DNA of 64,000 nucleotides from Azophilus sp026709365 (GCA_965200175.1 OZ241345.1:1674001-1738000), one strand, 5' to 3'. Counted from the stretch's first letter, positions 39,196 to 48,304 are shown. Made by a program: numbers and translations. The notes: a model not told the origin generated them from the letters alone.

Positions 39196-41931
39196 CTAAC
39201 CCCTCGCGATGACTTGCGGCGCCGGCCGCGGCTTGAAGTCCGGGTCGGACGACAGCGCCGCGCCGGCCGCAGGCAGCACTTGGGCGGCGTCGGGCATGCC
39301 GAGCACGATTCCGGCGCAGCCTCTCGCCATGTCGGGCGCCAAGCGCAAGGCCATGGAACCCGTGCCGGCGATTCGAACGCCCTGGCCATCCGCCAAGCCC
39401 AGCGCCTCGGCATCCTCGGGGCGCAGCAGCAGCGCAGCGCCGGCACTGCGCTCGGCGATGGGCGGCGAGTGGGCGGAAAGCTCATCGGAGCCGAAGACAT
39501 GGTGCAGCGGCACCCACTGCAGTCCAGCGGATTCGATGGCGGGCGGCTGCCGGTGCTTGGCGGCCAGAGCCTCAAGGGAACCGGTCTCGGGCTCAATCAG
39601 CCGAACGCCCACGTCGCCGCCTTGCAGCGGCCCGGCCACTTCCTGCTGGAACTTGAACACCGATTGATTGGAGTTCCACCCGGGCGACCACACATAAGGG
39701 ATTAGCGCGGCCACCTCGCCGCCGTTGCGGCCTTCCATGGAATAGGAGAAGGGCGTCTGCTCATCCACGGTGGGCTTCGGCTCATGGACGCTGATGTGCG
39801 CGTCCTTGGCGGTCCGGCCGCTGGCTCGATGGGTCATGCGCGGAATGCGTTGGCCCGCGCCGTTGCGGTGGCCAGCATCCGGCGTGGTCCGCGCGACGCC
39901 CTCCAGGTGCGCGTTGCCATCGACGCAAGCGCGGGCCACGTCATCGATGTGGCGCCACCGCAAGTCGTTGCGGCCTGCCGCCATGGCCGCGTCCGCCAGC
40001 CACCGCCAAGCCGGGGCCACGTCCTGCTGCGGCTCAAAGACTTGGTAGAAGCGCTGGGCGCGTCCTTCGTGATTGACGAAGGTGCCAGTGCTCTCCGCCG
40101 TGCTGGCGGCGGGCAGCACCAGGGTCGCAGCCTCCGCGGTGGCGGTCTCGAGCACGTCGAGCACCACCACGTCGGCGGCCTTGGCCAAGGCTTGATCGAC
40201 GGCCTCGCGCTCCAACCGCCGGTGCAGATCGTTTTCCAGGATGATGACGCTGTCGGCCTTGCCCTCGGTCAGTCGCCGCAGCGCATCCGCCAAGCCCAGT
40301 TCGCCGCCCAGCAGGGCCGCGCCGAGGCTGTTGGCCTCCCGCCCCGCCAGCAGCAGGCCGGCGTCCTTGCCCTGCCCTTGCAATGCCCAAGCGACGTTGG
40401 CTGCGGCCTGCAGCACGGCCGCCGACCCGCAGGCGGTGCCCGAAACGACCAACGGCCGCTCGGCCTGGCTGAGCGCCGCCACCGCTTGCGCCACGAAGCC
40501 TAGGTCCGCGCCCTCGGCTTGGGCGAAGCGGTCGTCGATGCCGTGGGCGATGGCGAAGCCGGCCGCAGCGACGGCCTGGGGCGATGCCCTTAGCGCCCGC
40601 GCCGCCAAGTCATCGATGCGGGTGGGCGCCGGCGTGGCGATGAGGAAGGGGCTCTGCGCCTGCTGCGCATGGCCGCGCACGCCGGCGTCCTGCCACAGCG
40701 GAATGCCGGCGTCGGCGGCCATGTCCAAGGGCTTGTTGCGCACGCTCTGGCGCAGGGCCAAGGCGATGCGGGGCGCGGTGTTGGCCACGTCCTCGCCAAG
40801 CACCAGCACGGCGTCGGCGGACTCCGCTTCGATGGTGGTGGCGATGCGCGCGCCGCCGGCTTGGTAGATGGACAGCATCAGCTGATCGAGCGCCGCCTCG
40901 TCATCGGCGACGCCGGTGCTGAAGTTCTCATCCCCCACCAGCGCCTTGAGGGCGAAGTTGCTTTCCAAGGAGGCGCGGGGCGAGCCAATGCCCAACACCT
41001 GGCCTCGGCTGAGAACGTCCGCGACTCGTTCAGCGGCGGATGCCGCATCCAACCCCTCGAACACGCCGTCCTCGGCCTTGACGCCGGCTTGGCGCAGGCG
41101 GGCGGGACTGTTGACGAAATGGCCGCCGAACCGGCCCCGGTCGCAGAGGAAATAGCTGTTGACGTCGGGGTGGTAGCGGTTGTGTACCCGCTTCAGCGAC
41201 CCGTAGCGTTCGCCGGGCAGCGTGTTGCAGCCGACCGCGCAGCCGGGGCAGACCGAGGGGGCGGACTGCAGATCCCACTTGCGGGTGTAGGTGGCGCTGA
41301 ACGGCTTGTCGGTGAAGACGCCGGTCGGGCAGACCTCGACCAGGTTGCCGGCAAACTCGCTTTCCAGGACGCCGTCGGATTCGCGGCCAAAAAACATGCG
41401 CGACCGGGAGCCGAAGGCCTGCAAGTCGCGTCCGCCGGCATAGTCCTGATAGTAGCGAACGCAGCGGTAGCAGGTGATGCAGCGGTTCATCTCATGGCCG
41501 ATGAAGGGGCCGAGGTACTGGTTGCGGAAGGTGCGCTTGGGGCCTGCGTAGCGGCGGCTGGTATGCCCGGTCATCACCGTCATGTCCTGCAGGTGGCATT
41601 CGCCGCCCTCTTCGCACACCGGACAGTCGTGGGGATGGTTCTCCATCAGCCATTCGATGACCTGCTTGCGGAAGTCACGGGCGAAGTCCGCGTCGATGGA
41701 TACCCGCATGCCGTCCTGCACGTTCACCATGCAGGCCATCTGCAGGCGGCCGCGCTCATCGTCCGCATCGGCAAACTGAATGACGGCGCACAGCCGGCAG
41801 GAACCCACCGAACCCATGGCAGGATGCCAGCAGAAGTAAGGGAGGTCCAAATGCTCGGACAGCACCGCCTGCAACAGGTTTTGGCCGGGCGTAAGCTCGT
41901 AGTCCTTGCCGTCTATGTTGACGCGGGCCAT
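39196..41931 (-). CDS. nuoG: NADH-quinone oxidoreductase subunit G
   Basis: 911 residues from the ATG at 41931 (MARVNIDGKDYEL); an in-frame GTG at 41952 is less likely. The N-terminal ferredoxin-like domain has CWHPAMGSVGSCRLC, then HDCPVCEEGGECHLQD with the histidine ligand, RCITCYRCVRYYQ, and a further 4Fe-4S site, CPGCAVGC, that marks the enterobacterial-type NuoG with an N7 cluster. The C-terminal region is molybdopterin-oxidoreductase-like. It is the first nuo gene here: nuoF and everything upstream are missing from this locus, replaced by a dispersed repeat and cysE on the opposite strand. Confidence 0.95.
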   Translation of the reverse strand: MARVNIDGKDYELTPGQNLLQAVLSEHLDLPYFCWHPAMGSVGSCRLCAVIQFADADDERGRLQMACMVNVQDGMRVSIDADFARDFRKQVIEWLMENHPHDCPVCEEGGECHLQDMTVMTGHTSRRYAGPKRTFRNQYLGPFIGHEMNRCITCYRCVRYYQDYAGGRDLQAFGSRSRMFFGRESDGVLESEFAGNLVEVCPTGVFTDKPFSATYTRKWDLQSAPSVCPGCAVGCNTLPGERYGSLKRVHNRYHPDVNSYFLCDRGRFGGHFVNSPARLRQAGVKAEDGVFEGLDAASAAERVADVLSRGQVLGIGSPRASLESNFALKALVGDENFSTGVADDEAALDQLMLSIYQAGGARIATTIEAESADAVLVLGEDVANTAPRIALALRQSVRNKPLDMAADAGIPLWQDAGVRGHAQQAQSPFLIATPAPTRIDDLAARALRASPQAVAAAGFAIAHGIDDRFAQAEGADLGFVAQAVAALSQAERPLVVSGTACGSAAVLQAAANVAWALQGQGKDAGLLLAGREANSLGAALLGGELGLADALRRLTEGKADSVIILENDLHRRLEREAVDQALAKAADVVVLDVLETATAEAATLVLPAASTAESTGTFVNHEGRAQRFYQVFEPQQDVAPAWRWLADAAMAAGRNDLRWRHIDDVARACVDGNAHLEGVARTTPDAGHRNGAGQRIPRMTHRASGRTAKDAHISVHEPKPTVDEQTPFSYSMEGRNGGEVAALIPYVWSPGWNSNQSVFKFQQEVAGPLQGGDVGVRLIEPETGSLEALAAKHRQPPAIESAGLQWVPLHHVFGSDELSAHSPPIAERSAGAALLLRPEDAEALGLADGQGVRIAGTGSMALRLAPDMARGCAGIVLGMPDAAQVLPAAGAALSSDPDFKPRPAPQVIARG

Positions 41932-42080
41932 GTGGGCGTTAGTTCTCAGCACTCATTCAATCAGTCCAGCAACACAGCCCCACAGCCCCTGTGAGGAGAC
42001 GGTTTCCATTGGTTTCATGGAAGTGTGGCGGGAGGTGTGGAAAAACGCCGCCACCATACAGGCCATCGCGCTTTGGAGCA

Positions 42081-42177
42081 AGCGCGCGACCTAACGGTCG
42101 CGGATGGAGTTTCGCTGACGCGAAACTCCGCGCGTTCGTCGCGTGGGTCGGGTTCCGAAATGTTTCTGAGCCCGCAC
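42081..42177 (+). repeat. dispersed two-hairpin element, copy D
   Basis: Hairpin 1 stem CGCGACC (42085-42091) pairs with GGTCGCG (42096-42102). Hairpin 2 is GGAGTTTCGC/GCGAAACTCC (about 42106-42129), and the tail ends ...GGTTCCGAAATGTTTCTGAG. Located between divergent nuoG and cysE, at the point where nuoA-F are lost. Confidence 0.85.
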
Positions 42178-42239
42178 AGCGCCTTCTCAATTGGCGCGGT
42201 CAGCGTTACCCTTGGAACGCCCTCGGCAAAGCCGCAGCC

Positions 42240-43064
42240 ATGAACCAAAGCCACGTTGAAGCACTAGTTTCGGACACCCCGGAAACGGGGCGCACGCCTG
42301 CCGACCTTTGGCCGGTGCTGCGCCGGGAGGCGCGGGGCAAGGCGGCTGAAGAGCCCATTCTGGGCAGCTACTTCCACGCCACGGTGCTCAATCACCACAG
42401 TTTCGGCGCCGCGCTGAGCTTTCGCTTGGCCAGCAAGCTCGACAACCCGATGCTGCCCACCATGCTGATTCGCGACGTGATTCAGGAGGCCATTGAAGCC
42501 GACCCCGGCATCCTGCAGTCCGCAGCCAATGACATGATGGCCACCTTTCATCGCGATCCCGCCTGCGAGGATCCGCTCACCCCCTTCCTGTTCTTCAAGG
42601 GCTTTCACGCACTGCAAGCCCATCGCATCGCCCACTGGCTTTGGCGGCAGGGCCGCAGGACCCTGGCCCACTTCTTTCAGAACCAAATCAGCGTCACCTT
42701 AGGCGTCGATCTCCATCCCGCAGCCCGGTTCGGCGCCGGCATCATGCTCGATCACGCCACCGGGTTGGTGGCCGGGGAGACTGCCGTAGTCGGCGATGAC
42801 GTATCCATCCTGCATGCGGTCACGCTGGGCGGCACTGGCAAGGAATCCGGCGACCGGCATCCGAAGATCGGCCGCGGCGTGCTGCTGGCCGCCGGCTGCA
42901 AGATCATCGGCAACATCAAGGTGGGCACAGGCGCCAAGGTGGGCGCCGGCAGCGTCGTCCTCGAGGATGTGCCCGATCACGTGACGGTAGCGGGAATCCC
43001 CGCCAAGATCGTCGGTGAAACCCAAGGCCTGCCCGCCCACGCCATGGATCAGCGGCTCAGCTAA
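42240..43064 (+). CDS. cysE: serine O-acetyltransferase
   Basis: 274 residues, against 273 in E. coli CysE. Converts serine and acetyl-CoA to O-acetylserine, the first step of cysteine synthesis. It has an N-terminal helical domain and then the left-handed hexapeptide-repeat domain: LHPAARFGAGIMLDHATGLVAGETAVVGDD, with catalytic His in DHATG and later GKESGDRHPKIGRGV. The earlier in-frame reading (from 41991) crosses a repeat and is rejected; the ATG at 42240 matches the family N-terminus. Confidence 0.95.
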   Translation: MNQSHVEALVSDTPETGRTPADLWPVLRREARGKAAEEPILGSYFHATVLNHHSFGAALSFRLASKLDNPMLPTMLIRDVIQEAIEADPGILQSAANDMMATFHRDPACEDPLTPFLFFKGFHALQAHRIAHWLWRQGRRTLAHFFQNQISVTLGVDLHPAARFGAGIMLDHATGLVAGETAVVGDDVSILHAVTLGGTGKESGDRHPKIGRGVLLAAGCKIIGNIKVGTGAKVGAGSVVLEDVPDHVTVAGIPAKIVGETQGLPAHAMDQRLS

Positions 43065-43104
43065 AGGCCAACGGCACCGACGAGCCTGGTTTCTTGCGGC
43101 CGGT

Positions 43105-43746
43105 TCAAGCAAGCCGCTCTTTGGCCCGTTGAATGAACTGCCCGATGACTTCCGGGGTTTGAGCGCCGGGCAGGGTGAATCGGCCAGCCAGGAGATAGCT
43201 GGGAACGCCTGAGACGCCCAACTCCACAGCGCGCTCAAGTTGTTGCCGAACCCGTTCCGCGCCGGCGTCGCCGTCGAGATATCGCGCCGCCAAGGGGCCG
43301 TCGATGCCGGACTGCTCGGCCGCTTCGATGAGCGTTGCCTTTTGGCTGATGTCCTTGCCGGCCCGGAAATAGGCGTCGAACAACGCTTCGGCCAGCTGAT
43401 GCTGCACTCCCTCATCCCAAGCCAACTCCATGAGACGGTGGGCTTGAAAGGTGTTCGGCAGACGCCCCATGGCGGCGAAATCGAAGGTCAGGCCCGCATC
43501 CTCCGCCTCGGCGGCCAAGCGCTGCGGAACGCGGCCCGGATCGGCGTCCTCGCCATATCGGCTGCGCAGGTATTCGGCCCGGTCAACGCCCCCGGCGGGC
43601 AATCCGGGGCGCAGCTGGTACGGTCGCCAGCGCAGGGTCACCCCCTCGCCGAGCGGCGTCTTCAGCACCGCATCGAGCCGCCGCTTGCCGATGTAGCACC
43701 AAGGGCACACCACATCGGAGAAAACCTCAATTTCCACGCGCGCCAT
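43105..43746 (-). CDS. DsbA-family oxidoreductase (FrnE-like)
   Basis: 213 residues from the ATG at 43746 (MARVEIEVFSDVVCPWC). The thioredoxin-fold CPWC active site is at 14-17. GVSGVPSYLLAGRFTLPGAQ with the cis-Pro and the GLTFDFAAMGRLPNTFQAHR region match the FrnE/2-hydroxychromene-2-carboxylate-isomerase branch of DsbA-like proteins. There is no signal peptide, so it is cytoplasmic, unlike DsbA. Longer starts to 43788 overlap the next gene's start region. Confidence 0.85.
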   Translation of the reverse strand: MARVEIEVFSDVVCPWCYIGKRRLDAVLKTPLGEGVTLRWRPYQLRPGLPAGGVDRAEYLRSRYGEDADPGRVPQRLAAEAEDAGLTFDFAAMGRLPNTFQAHRLMELAWDEGVQHQLAEALFDAYFRAGKDISQKATLIEAAEQSGIDGPLAARYLDGDAGAERVRQQLERAVELGVSGVPSYLLAGRFTLPGAQTPEVIGQFIQRAKERLA

Positions 43747-43840
43747 CTCCACTTCGCAGTCAATCCCGGCGAGGATGGAATATCCCATTCCGCCGCCCGA
43801 TTATATAGACTCGCTGAAACGAATCCGGCGGAACCCCAGC

Positions 43841-44272
43841 GTGAACCAGCCCGCATCGCCACCGCGGCTCTACACCGTCAACGGCATGATGATCGGCGCT
43901 GCCCTCGGCTCCTTGGTGGCGCCCATCTACATGGCCGCGCACAACTATGCCGCGCTCGGCAAACCCGAGCTCGCCAAGCGCATCGTGCGGTCGGGCCTGT
44001 TGGTGTATGGCGCCGTCCTTGCCCTCAGCCTGCTGCTGCCCCAGACCATGACTTGGGCGCCGTTGTTCATCGTGGGGCAGGTCGCCATCGCCGGATTCCT
44101 AGGCAATCGCCTGCAGGGGCCGGCCATCGACTACCATCAACGCCAAGGCGGAGAGGCGTACGGCCTCGGGCAAGCGGTCTTGGTCGCACTGCTCGCCGGC
44201 CTCGCCCTGATGCTCCTTCTGCTGGTGATTGCGCTCCCCTTCTCTCTGACCATGCAGGGCCTAGGGCGTTGA
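43841..44272 (+). CDS. predicted membrane protein, unknown
   Basis: 143 residues from a GTG at 43841 (MNQPASPPRLYTVNG); an in-frame ATG at 43775 would give 165 residues but overlaps the oxidoreductase start. Hydrophobic segments: MMIGAALGSLVAPIYM, LLVYGAVLALSLLLP, APLFIVGQVAIAGFLGN and a long C-terminal one. No recognised family. Confidence 0.6.
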   Translation: MNQPASPPRLYTVNGMMIGAALGSLVAPIYMAAHNYAALGKPELAKRIVRSGLLVYGAVLALSLLLPQTMTWAPLFIVGQVAIAGFLGNRLQGPAIDYHQRQGGEAYGLGQAVLVALLAGLALMLLLLVIALPFSLTMQGLGR

Positions 44273-44316
44273 CGGCATCCGTCTCCCTAACGGACCGCAA
44301 GCGGCGCGGTTGAGCG

Positions 44317-45291
44317 TCAATTGAGCCCTCTCAGGCGGGCCTCGGCGGCATTGAGCACCGCGCCAACGCCAGCGTCCCTGGTCTTGAGGGCTTGGAACAT
44401 CGCCACGAGATTGTCGTCCCGCCGCCGTTCGAGGTTGCGAATCGACGCACCCTGCGCCTGCTCATCGGACTGTTCGGCAATCTTCTCGATCAGCTCGCCG
44501 GTCAGCTCCGGCACGTCGGTGAGGCGGCTCCAAGGCCACTTCAGAGCCGGGCCGAACTGAGCCAGAAAGTGCCGCATGCCCGCTTCGCCGCCAGCGATCC
44601 GATAGGTTTCAAACAAGCCCATCTGCGCCCAGCGGGGGCCGAAGCCGCAACGAATCACCGTATCGATCTCCTCGGTGGTGGCGATGCCGTCGCGCACCAG
44701 CCAAAGCGCCTCCCGCCACATCGCCTCCAACAGCCGGTCGGCAACGTGGGCATCGACCTCGCGCCGAATGCGAACCGGCTTCATGCCCAGCGCCTCAAGC
44801 ACCGCCATGGCCCCATCGACGATCGCAGCGCCAGTGTGTGCGGAAGGCACCACCTCCACCAGCGGCAGCAGATAGACGGGATTGAAGGGATGGCACACCA
44901 GCAGGCGGTCGGCGTGGGCCATGTCCGCAGCCAGCACGGACGGCTTGAATCCCGAGGTTGAAGAGGCGATGGGCGCATCGGAGCGGGAGGCCTCGGCCGC
45001 CGCCGCGTGGATCGCGCGCTTCGCATCAACGTCTTCGGCGATGCTTTCCTGAATCCAGTCGGCGTCGGCAACGGCCGTCTCCAAGTCAGGCGCCAGAATC
45101 AAGCGGCCCTCTTCCGGCAAAGGCACATCAAAGAGCTTCGGCAAGCTGCGCCGGGCCGCCGCCAAGGTCGCTTCAAGACGGGAGCGCGCGCGCGTCGAAG
45201 GGTCGAAGACCGCAACCGTCCACCCATGCAGCAGGAATCGGGCCGTCCAGCCGCCGCCGATGACGCCGGCGCCGACGATGGCCGCCTTCAT
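44317..45291 (-). CDS. L-carnitine dehydrogenase-like 3-hydroxyacyl-CoA dehydrogenase
   Basis: 324 residues. N-terminal Rossmann domain begins AIVGAGVIGGGW with GxGxxG at 7-12, and the C-terminal domain is of the 3HCDH type (HADRLLEAMWREALWL). ESIAEDVDAKRAIH and SSTSGFKPSVLAADM are conserved in L-carnitine dehydrogenases (CdhA/LcdH), which oxidise L-carnitine to 3-dehydrocarnitine with NAD+. It overlaps the beta-keto acid cleavage gene (ATGA), the same pairing as in carnitine operons. Related lambda-crystallin-like 3HCDH proteins cannot be excluded. Confidence 0.75.
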   Translation of the reverse strand: MKAAIVGAGVIGGGWTARFLLHGWTVAVFDPSTRARSRLEATLAAARRSLPKLFDVPLPEEGRLILAPDLETAVADADWIQESIAEDVDAKRAIHAAAAEASRSDAPIASSTSGFKPSVLAADMAHADRLLVCHPFNPVYLLPLVEVVPSAHTGAAIVDGAMAVLEALGMKPVRIRREVDAHVADRLLEAMWREALWLVRDGIATTEEIDTVIRCGFGPRWAQMGLFETYRIAGGEAGMRHFLAQFGPALKWPWSRLTDVPELTGELIEKIAEQSDEQAQGASIRNLERRRDDNLVAMFQALKTRDAGVGAVLNAAEARLRGLN

Positions 45292-46196
45292 GCCGGGCTG
45301 CGCTTGGTCAGCCGCAGCCGCTGCCGCACCTCAGCCGGCCCGATCACCCGGGCGCCTAGGCTCTCCACGATCCTGACGGCATGCGCAACCAGTTCGGCGT
45401 TGGTGGCCAAGTTGCCCTTGCCCAAGTAGAGGTTGTCCTCAAGGCCGACGCGCACGTTGCCGCCCGCCAAAACCGCCGCCGCCACGTAAGGCATCTGATG
45501 GGCGCCCAAGCTGAAGGCCGACCAGAACCAGTCCTTGGGCACGTTGTTGACCATGGCCATCAGCGTGTTCAGGTCGTCCGGAGCGCCCCAGGGCACCCCC
45601 ATGCACAGTTGCGCCAGCACCGGCGCCTGGAGCACCCCTTCCGCCACCAGCCGCTGCGCAAACCAAAGATGGCCGGTGTCGAAGGCTTCAATCTCCACCT
45701 GCACGCCCAGCTTGGCCATCATGCCGCCCATGGCGCGCAGCATGCCGGGCGTGTTGGTCATCACGTAGTCGGCTTCGGCGAAGTTCATGGTGCCGCAATC
45801 CAGCGTGCAGATTTCCGGGCGGCATTCGGCTATGGGCTGCATGCGCTCGCTGGCGCCCGCCATGTCGCTCTGCTTGCCGGGCGGCAACGGCTGCTCAACC
45901 GGCCCCAGATACAGATCGCCGCCCATGCCCGAGGTCAGGTTCAGCACAACGTCGGTCGAGGCGGCGCGAATGTGCTCGGTCAATTCCCGGTACAGCTCCG
46001 GCGTTCGAGCCGGCGCGCCGGTTTCCGGATCGCGCACGTGGCAATGGACGATGGCTGCGCCCGCCTCAGCGGCGTCCAGGGCGCTGGCGGCGATGGCCGC
46101 AGGCGAGCGCGGCACATGGGGGCTGCGGTCCTGGGTGGCGCCGGCCCCGGTGACGGCGCAGGTAATGAAGACCTCCTTGTTCATGGCCAGCGGCAT
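45288..46196 (-). CDS. beta-keto acid cleavage enzyme (BKACE; dehydrocarnitine-cleaving type)
   Basis: 302 residues from the ATG at 46196, which has GAGGGGG upstream; a longer reading to 46328 is unlikely. TIM-barrel BKACE (formerly DUF849 or 3-keto-5-aminohexanoate cleavage enzyme): ITCAVTGAGAT, zinc-binding IVHCHVRDPETG (H51, H53), LNLTSGMGG, and the C-terminal GLEDNLYLGKGNLATNAELV. Acetyl-CoA plus a beta-keto acid gives acetoacetate and a new CoA thioester. Coupled to the adjacent carnitine-dehydrogenase-like gene, the likely substrate is 3-dehydrocarnitine. Confidence 0.85.
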   Translation of the reverse strand: MPLAMNKEVFITCAVTGAGATQDRSPHVPRSPAAIAASALDAAEAGAAIVHCHVRDPETGAPARTPELYRELTEHIRAASTDVVLNLTSGMGGDLYLGPVEQPLPPGKQSDMAGASERMQPIAECRPEICTLDCGTMNFAEADYVMTNTPGMLRAMGGMMAKLGVQVEIEAFDTGHLWFAQRLVAEGVLQAPVLAQLCMGVPWGAPDDLNTLMAMVNNVPKDWFWSAFSLGAHQMPYVAAAVLAGGNVRVGLEDNLYLGKGNLATNAELVAHAVRIVESLGARVIGPAEVRQRLRLTKRSPA

Positions 46197-46521
46197 GCGT
46201 TGTCCCCCTCGTGACGGCTCAACCCGTAATTTGAACCGTATCGCATTCGCTGGCAACAGGCGTTTGGCGCCGGAGCGGAAGCTGGCACGGGGCCATTGTC
46301 CGGCCTGCCGATTGACGGTGCGTTCCAATAGCCTAATCGAGGGCGGGACGCCCTTCCGCTCCGTGGGTCGCCGCCCGAACCCAACGGACTCCCGGAGCGA
46401 GATAAGGGCGTCCCGCCCTCGATCGGGGCTGCGCAGGGGCGGCGCGCTTGCTTGGGCTCGCTCCGGAGGGTTGGTTCAACTCACCGGCGTTTCGCGCCAG
46501 GACGACCGGAAACGCCGTTGC
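46197..46521. other. 325-base intergenic region with a long hairpin
   Basis: Between the acyl-CoA dehydrogenase stop and the BKACE start (both minus strand). Dominated by the 46336-46423 inverted repeat; no gene or other RNA was recognised. Confidence 0.6.
46336..46423. repeat. long G+C-rich inverted repeat (family 3, full copy)
   Basis: A perfect 20-bp outer stem, ATCGAGGGCGGGACGCCCTT (46336-46355) with its complement (46404-46423), and an inner 7-bp CGCTCCG/CGGAGCG stem enclosing a short loop. The total folds into an 88-base hairpin. A one-armed copy occurs at 48286-48304. It may be a terminator for the upstream gene or a mobile repeat unit. Confidence 0.75.
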
Positions 46522-47688
46522 TCAGCGCAACGACGCGCCCAGCAGGTCTCGGGCGATGATGTGCCGCTGCACCTCGTTCGGCCCCTCGCCGATGCGGCGA
46601 ATGCGCATTTCCCGATACCAGCGCTCGAACGGGAAGTCCTTGGTGACCCCGTAGCCGCCGAAAATCTGCATGCAGCGATCCACGACCCGGCTGCCGGCTT
46701 CGGTGGCCACCAGTTTGGCCATGGCCGCTTCCTTGCGGAAGGCATCGCCCCGTTGGGCGCGGGCCGCGGCTTCCAAAGTCAGCCAACGGGCTTGGCGGAT
46801 ATCGACCTCGTTATCGACCAGCATCCACTGAATGGCCTGCCGGGAGGACAGCGGCGCTCCGAAGGTCTGCCGTTGGGGTGCGTACTCCAAGGCCAGTTCG
46901 TGGGCCTTGATGGCAACGCCAATGCAGCCGGCGGCATAGGGAATGCGTTGCCTGGAGAGCCGATCGTTGGCGATGGCGAAACCGCCGTTGACCGCGCCGA
47001 GCACGTTGGCATGGGGCACGCGCATGTCCTCGAACTGCAGTTCGGTGGCGTAGCGGGCGCTGCGCAGGGTATGCACCACCCGGCGCACGTGAAAGCCGGG
47101 CGTATCCGTATCGACGATGAAGCAGGTCACCCCGTTGCGCCCCTTGTCCGGGTCGGTACGGGCGAACACCAAGCCGAAATCGGCTCGATCCGCCCCGCTG
47201 ATGAAGATCTTGCCGCCGTTGATGATCCAGTCGTCGCCGTCGCGCACCGCCCGGGTTTGGATGGCGCGGGCCGGGTCGCTGCCGCCGGACGGTTCGGTCA
47301 GCCCGAAGAAGCCGCTCTTCTCGCCGCGCAGCATGGGATGCAGGTAGCGCGCCTGCTGGGCTTCGGTGGCTTCAAAAAGCTGGGCTAGGCCCGCGCCGCC
47401 AAACACCCCGTAGCAGGGCGCATACAATCCGGCGCGGTGCTGGCTGGTTTCGATAGCGATCAGGGTGCGGGTGACCAGATCGATGTCCGGTCCGCCGAAC
47501 TCCGGCGGTATGTCCAAGCCGTGCAGGCCCATGGCACGGGTCTGCTCCGTCAAGCGCAGCCGGTCCGCCTCCGGCAACTCGTCGGCGTCGGGATCCAAGG
47601 CCAGCTCCAACGGCAGGATCTCCTCACGCACGAAGCGCCGGACCATGCCGGTGACCATCTCCTGCTCTTCGGTCAGTGCCAAGTCCAT
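46522..47688 (-). CDS. acyl-CoA dehydrogenase
   Basis: 388 residues from the ATG at 47688 (MDLALTEEQEMV), one base after the preceding gene's TAG. Conserved FAD-binding FFGLTEPSGGSDP, DDWIINGGKIFISG, QIFGGYGVTKDFPFERWYRE and C-terminal RIGEGPNEVQRHIIARDLLG with the catalytic Glu region. In the carnitine context it might act on the CoA product, such as crotonobetainyl- or butyryl-CoA-like esters, but no specific substrate is determinable. Confidence 0.9.
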   Translation of the reverse strand: MDLALTEEQEMVTGMVRRFVREEILPLELALDPDADELPEADRLRLTEQTRAMGLHGLDIPPEFGGPDIDLVTRTLIAIETSQHRAGLYAPCYGVFGGAGLAQLFEATEAQQARYLHPMLRGEKSGFFGLTEPSGGSDPARAIQTRAVRDGDDWIINGGKIFISGADRADFGLVFARTDPDKGRNGVTCFIVDTDTPGFHVRRVVHTLRSARYATELQFEDMRVPHANVLGAVNGGFAIANDRLSRQRIPYAAGCIGVAIKAHELALEYAPQRQTFGAPLSSRQAIQWMLVDNEVDIRQARWLTLEAAARAQRGDAFRKEAAMAKLVATEAGSRVVDRCMQIFGGYGVTKDFPFERWYREMRIRRIGEGPNEVQRHIIARDLLGASLR

Positions 47689-47689
47689 G

Positions 47690-48013
47690 CTACGTCGGGC
47701 TGAGCGTGCCCAAGCGGGGCGGTGGATCGTTGTGGGACGGGAGCGCCCCATGATCCGCCTGATGGGCCATCAGCAGCTCCCGGTGGCGGGTGAGGTAGGC
47801 CGCAGTGACCTCCACGCGAAAACGGCGGGCCTCCGGGATGCGCTCGGCCGTCGCACTGACTTCGCTCCTTAAGCCGAAGCGGCTGCGTCCCCCGGCGTAA
47901 CCGATGCAGCACACCCGGCCGGCCTCATCGGCCAACTCGAACACCCCGAGCTGGCCGGGCAGATCCGCCGCGGCATCAAGGGACTGCCAAGGCTTATCGA
48001 GACGAACTGGCAC
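47690..48013 (-). CDS. small GIY-YIG-like protein, unknown function
   Basis: 107 residues, one base upstream of the acyl-CoA dehydrogenase. QLGVFELADEAGRVCCIGYAGGRSRFGLR resembles the beta-hairpin start of GIY-YIG-type proteins (VYELAD...IGYAG), and RFRVEVTAAYLTRHRELLM follows, as in a small family found beside acyl-CoA dehydrogenases in some proteobacteria. The tail is proline-rich. No catalytic assignment is made. Confidence 0.55.
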   Translation of the reverse strand: MPVRLDKPWQSLDAAADLPGQLGVFELADEAGRVCCIGYAGGRSRFGLRSEVSATAERIPEARRFRVEVTAAYLTRHRELLMAHQADHGALPSHNDPPPRLGTLSPT

Positions 48014-48285
48014 GGCTGTGGGGCGACCCGGCGGGTTGTCGTTGGGGCGGGGCCGACAGCTTCGTCGGCGTCCGTTGCGATCCGTCGGTTTCGATCAAGC
48101 GAGGAGCTCCATGGCAGGCAGTATAGCGCCAACCGGCCTACCGCAATTCGCCTAGCGGCTTGCTGCTTCGCATCCGGCAGCGGCGCTTGCCAAGCGAGGG
48201 CACCCGATCCCCCATGAAGTTCCTCGGTTCGGTCGAGGACAGGCCCCCCGCTTCGCGGGGAAAGGCTTGGTCCCGGCGCGACCCA

Positions 48286-48304
48286 ATCGAGGGCGGGACG
48301 CCCT
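48286..48304 (+). repeat. family-3 repeat, single arm
   Basis: ATCGAGGGCGGGACGCCCT matches one arm of the 46336-46423 hairpin; its opposite arm is missing. Confidence 0.7.
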
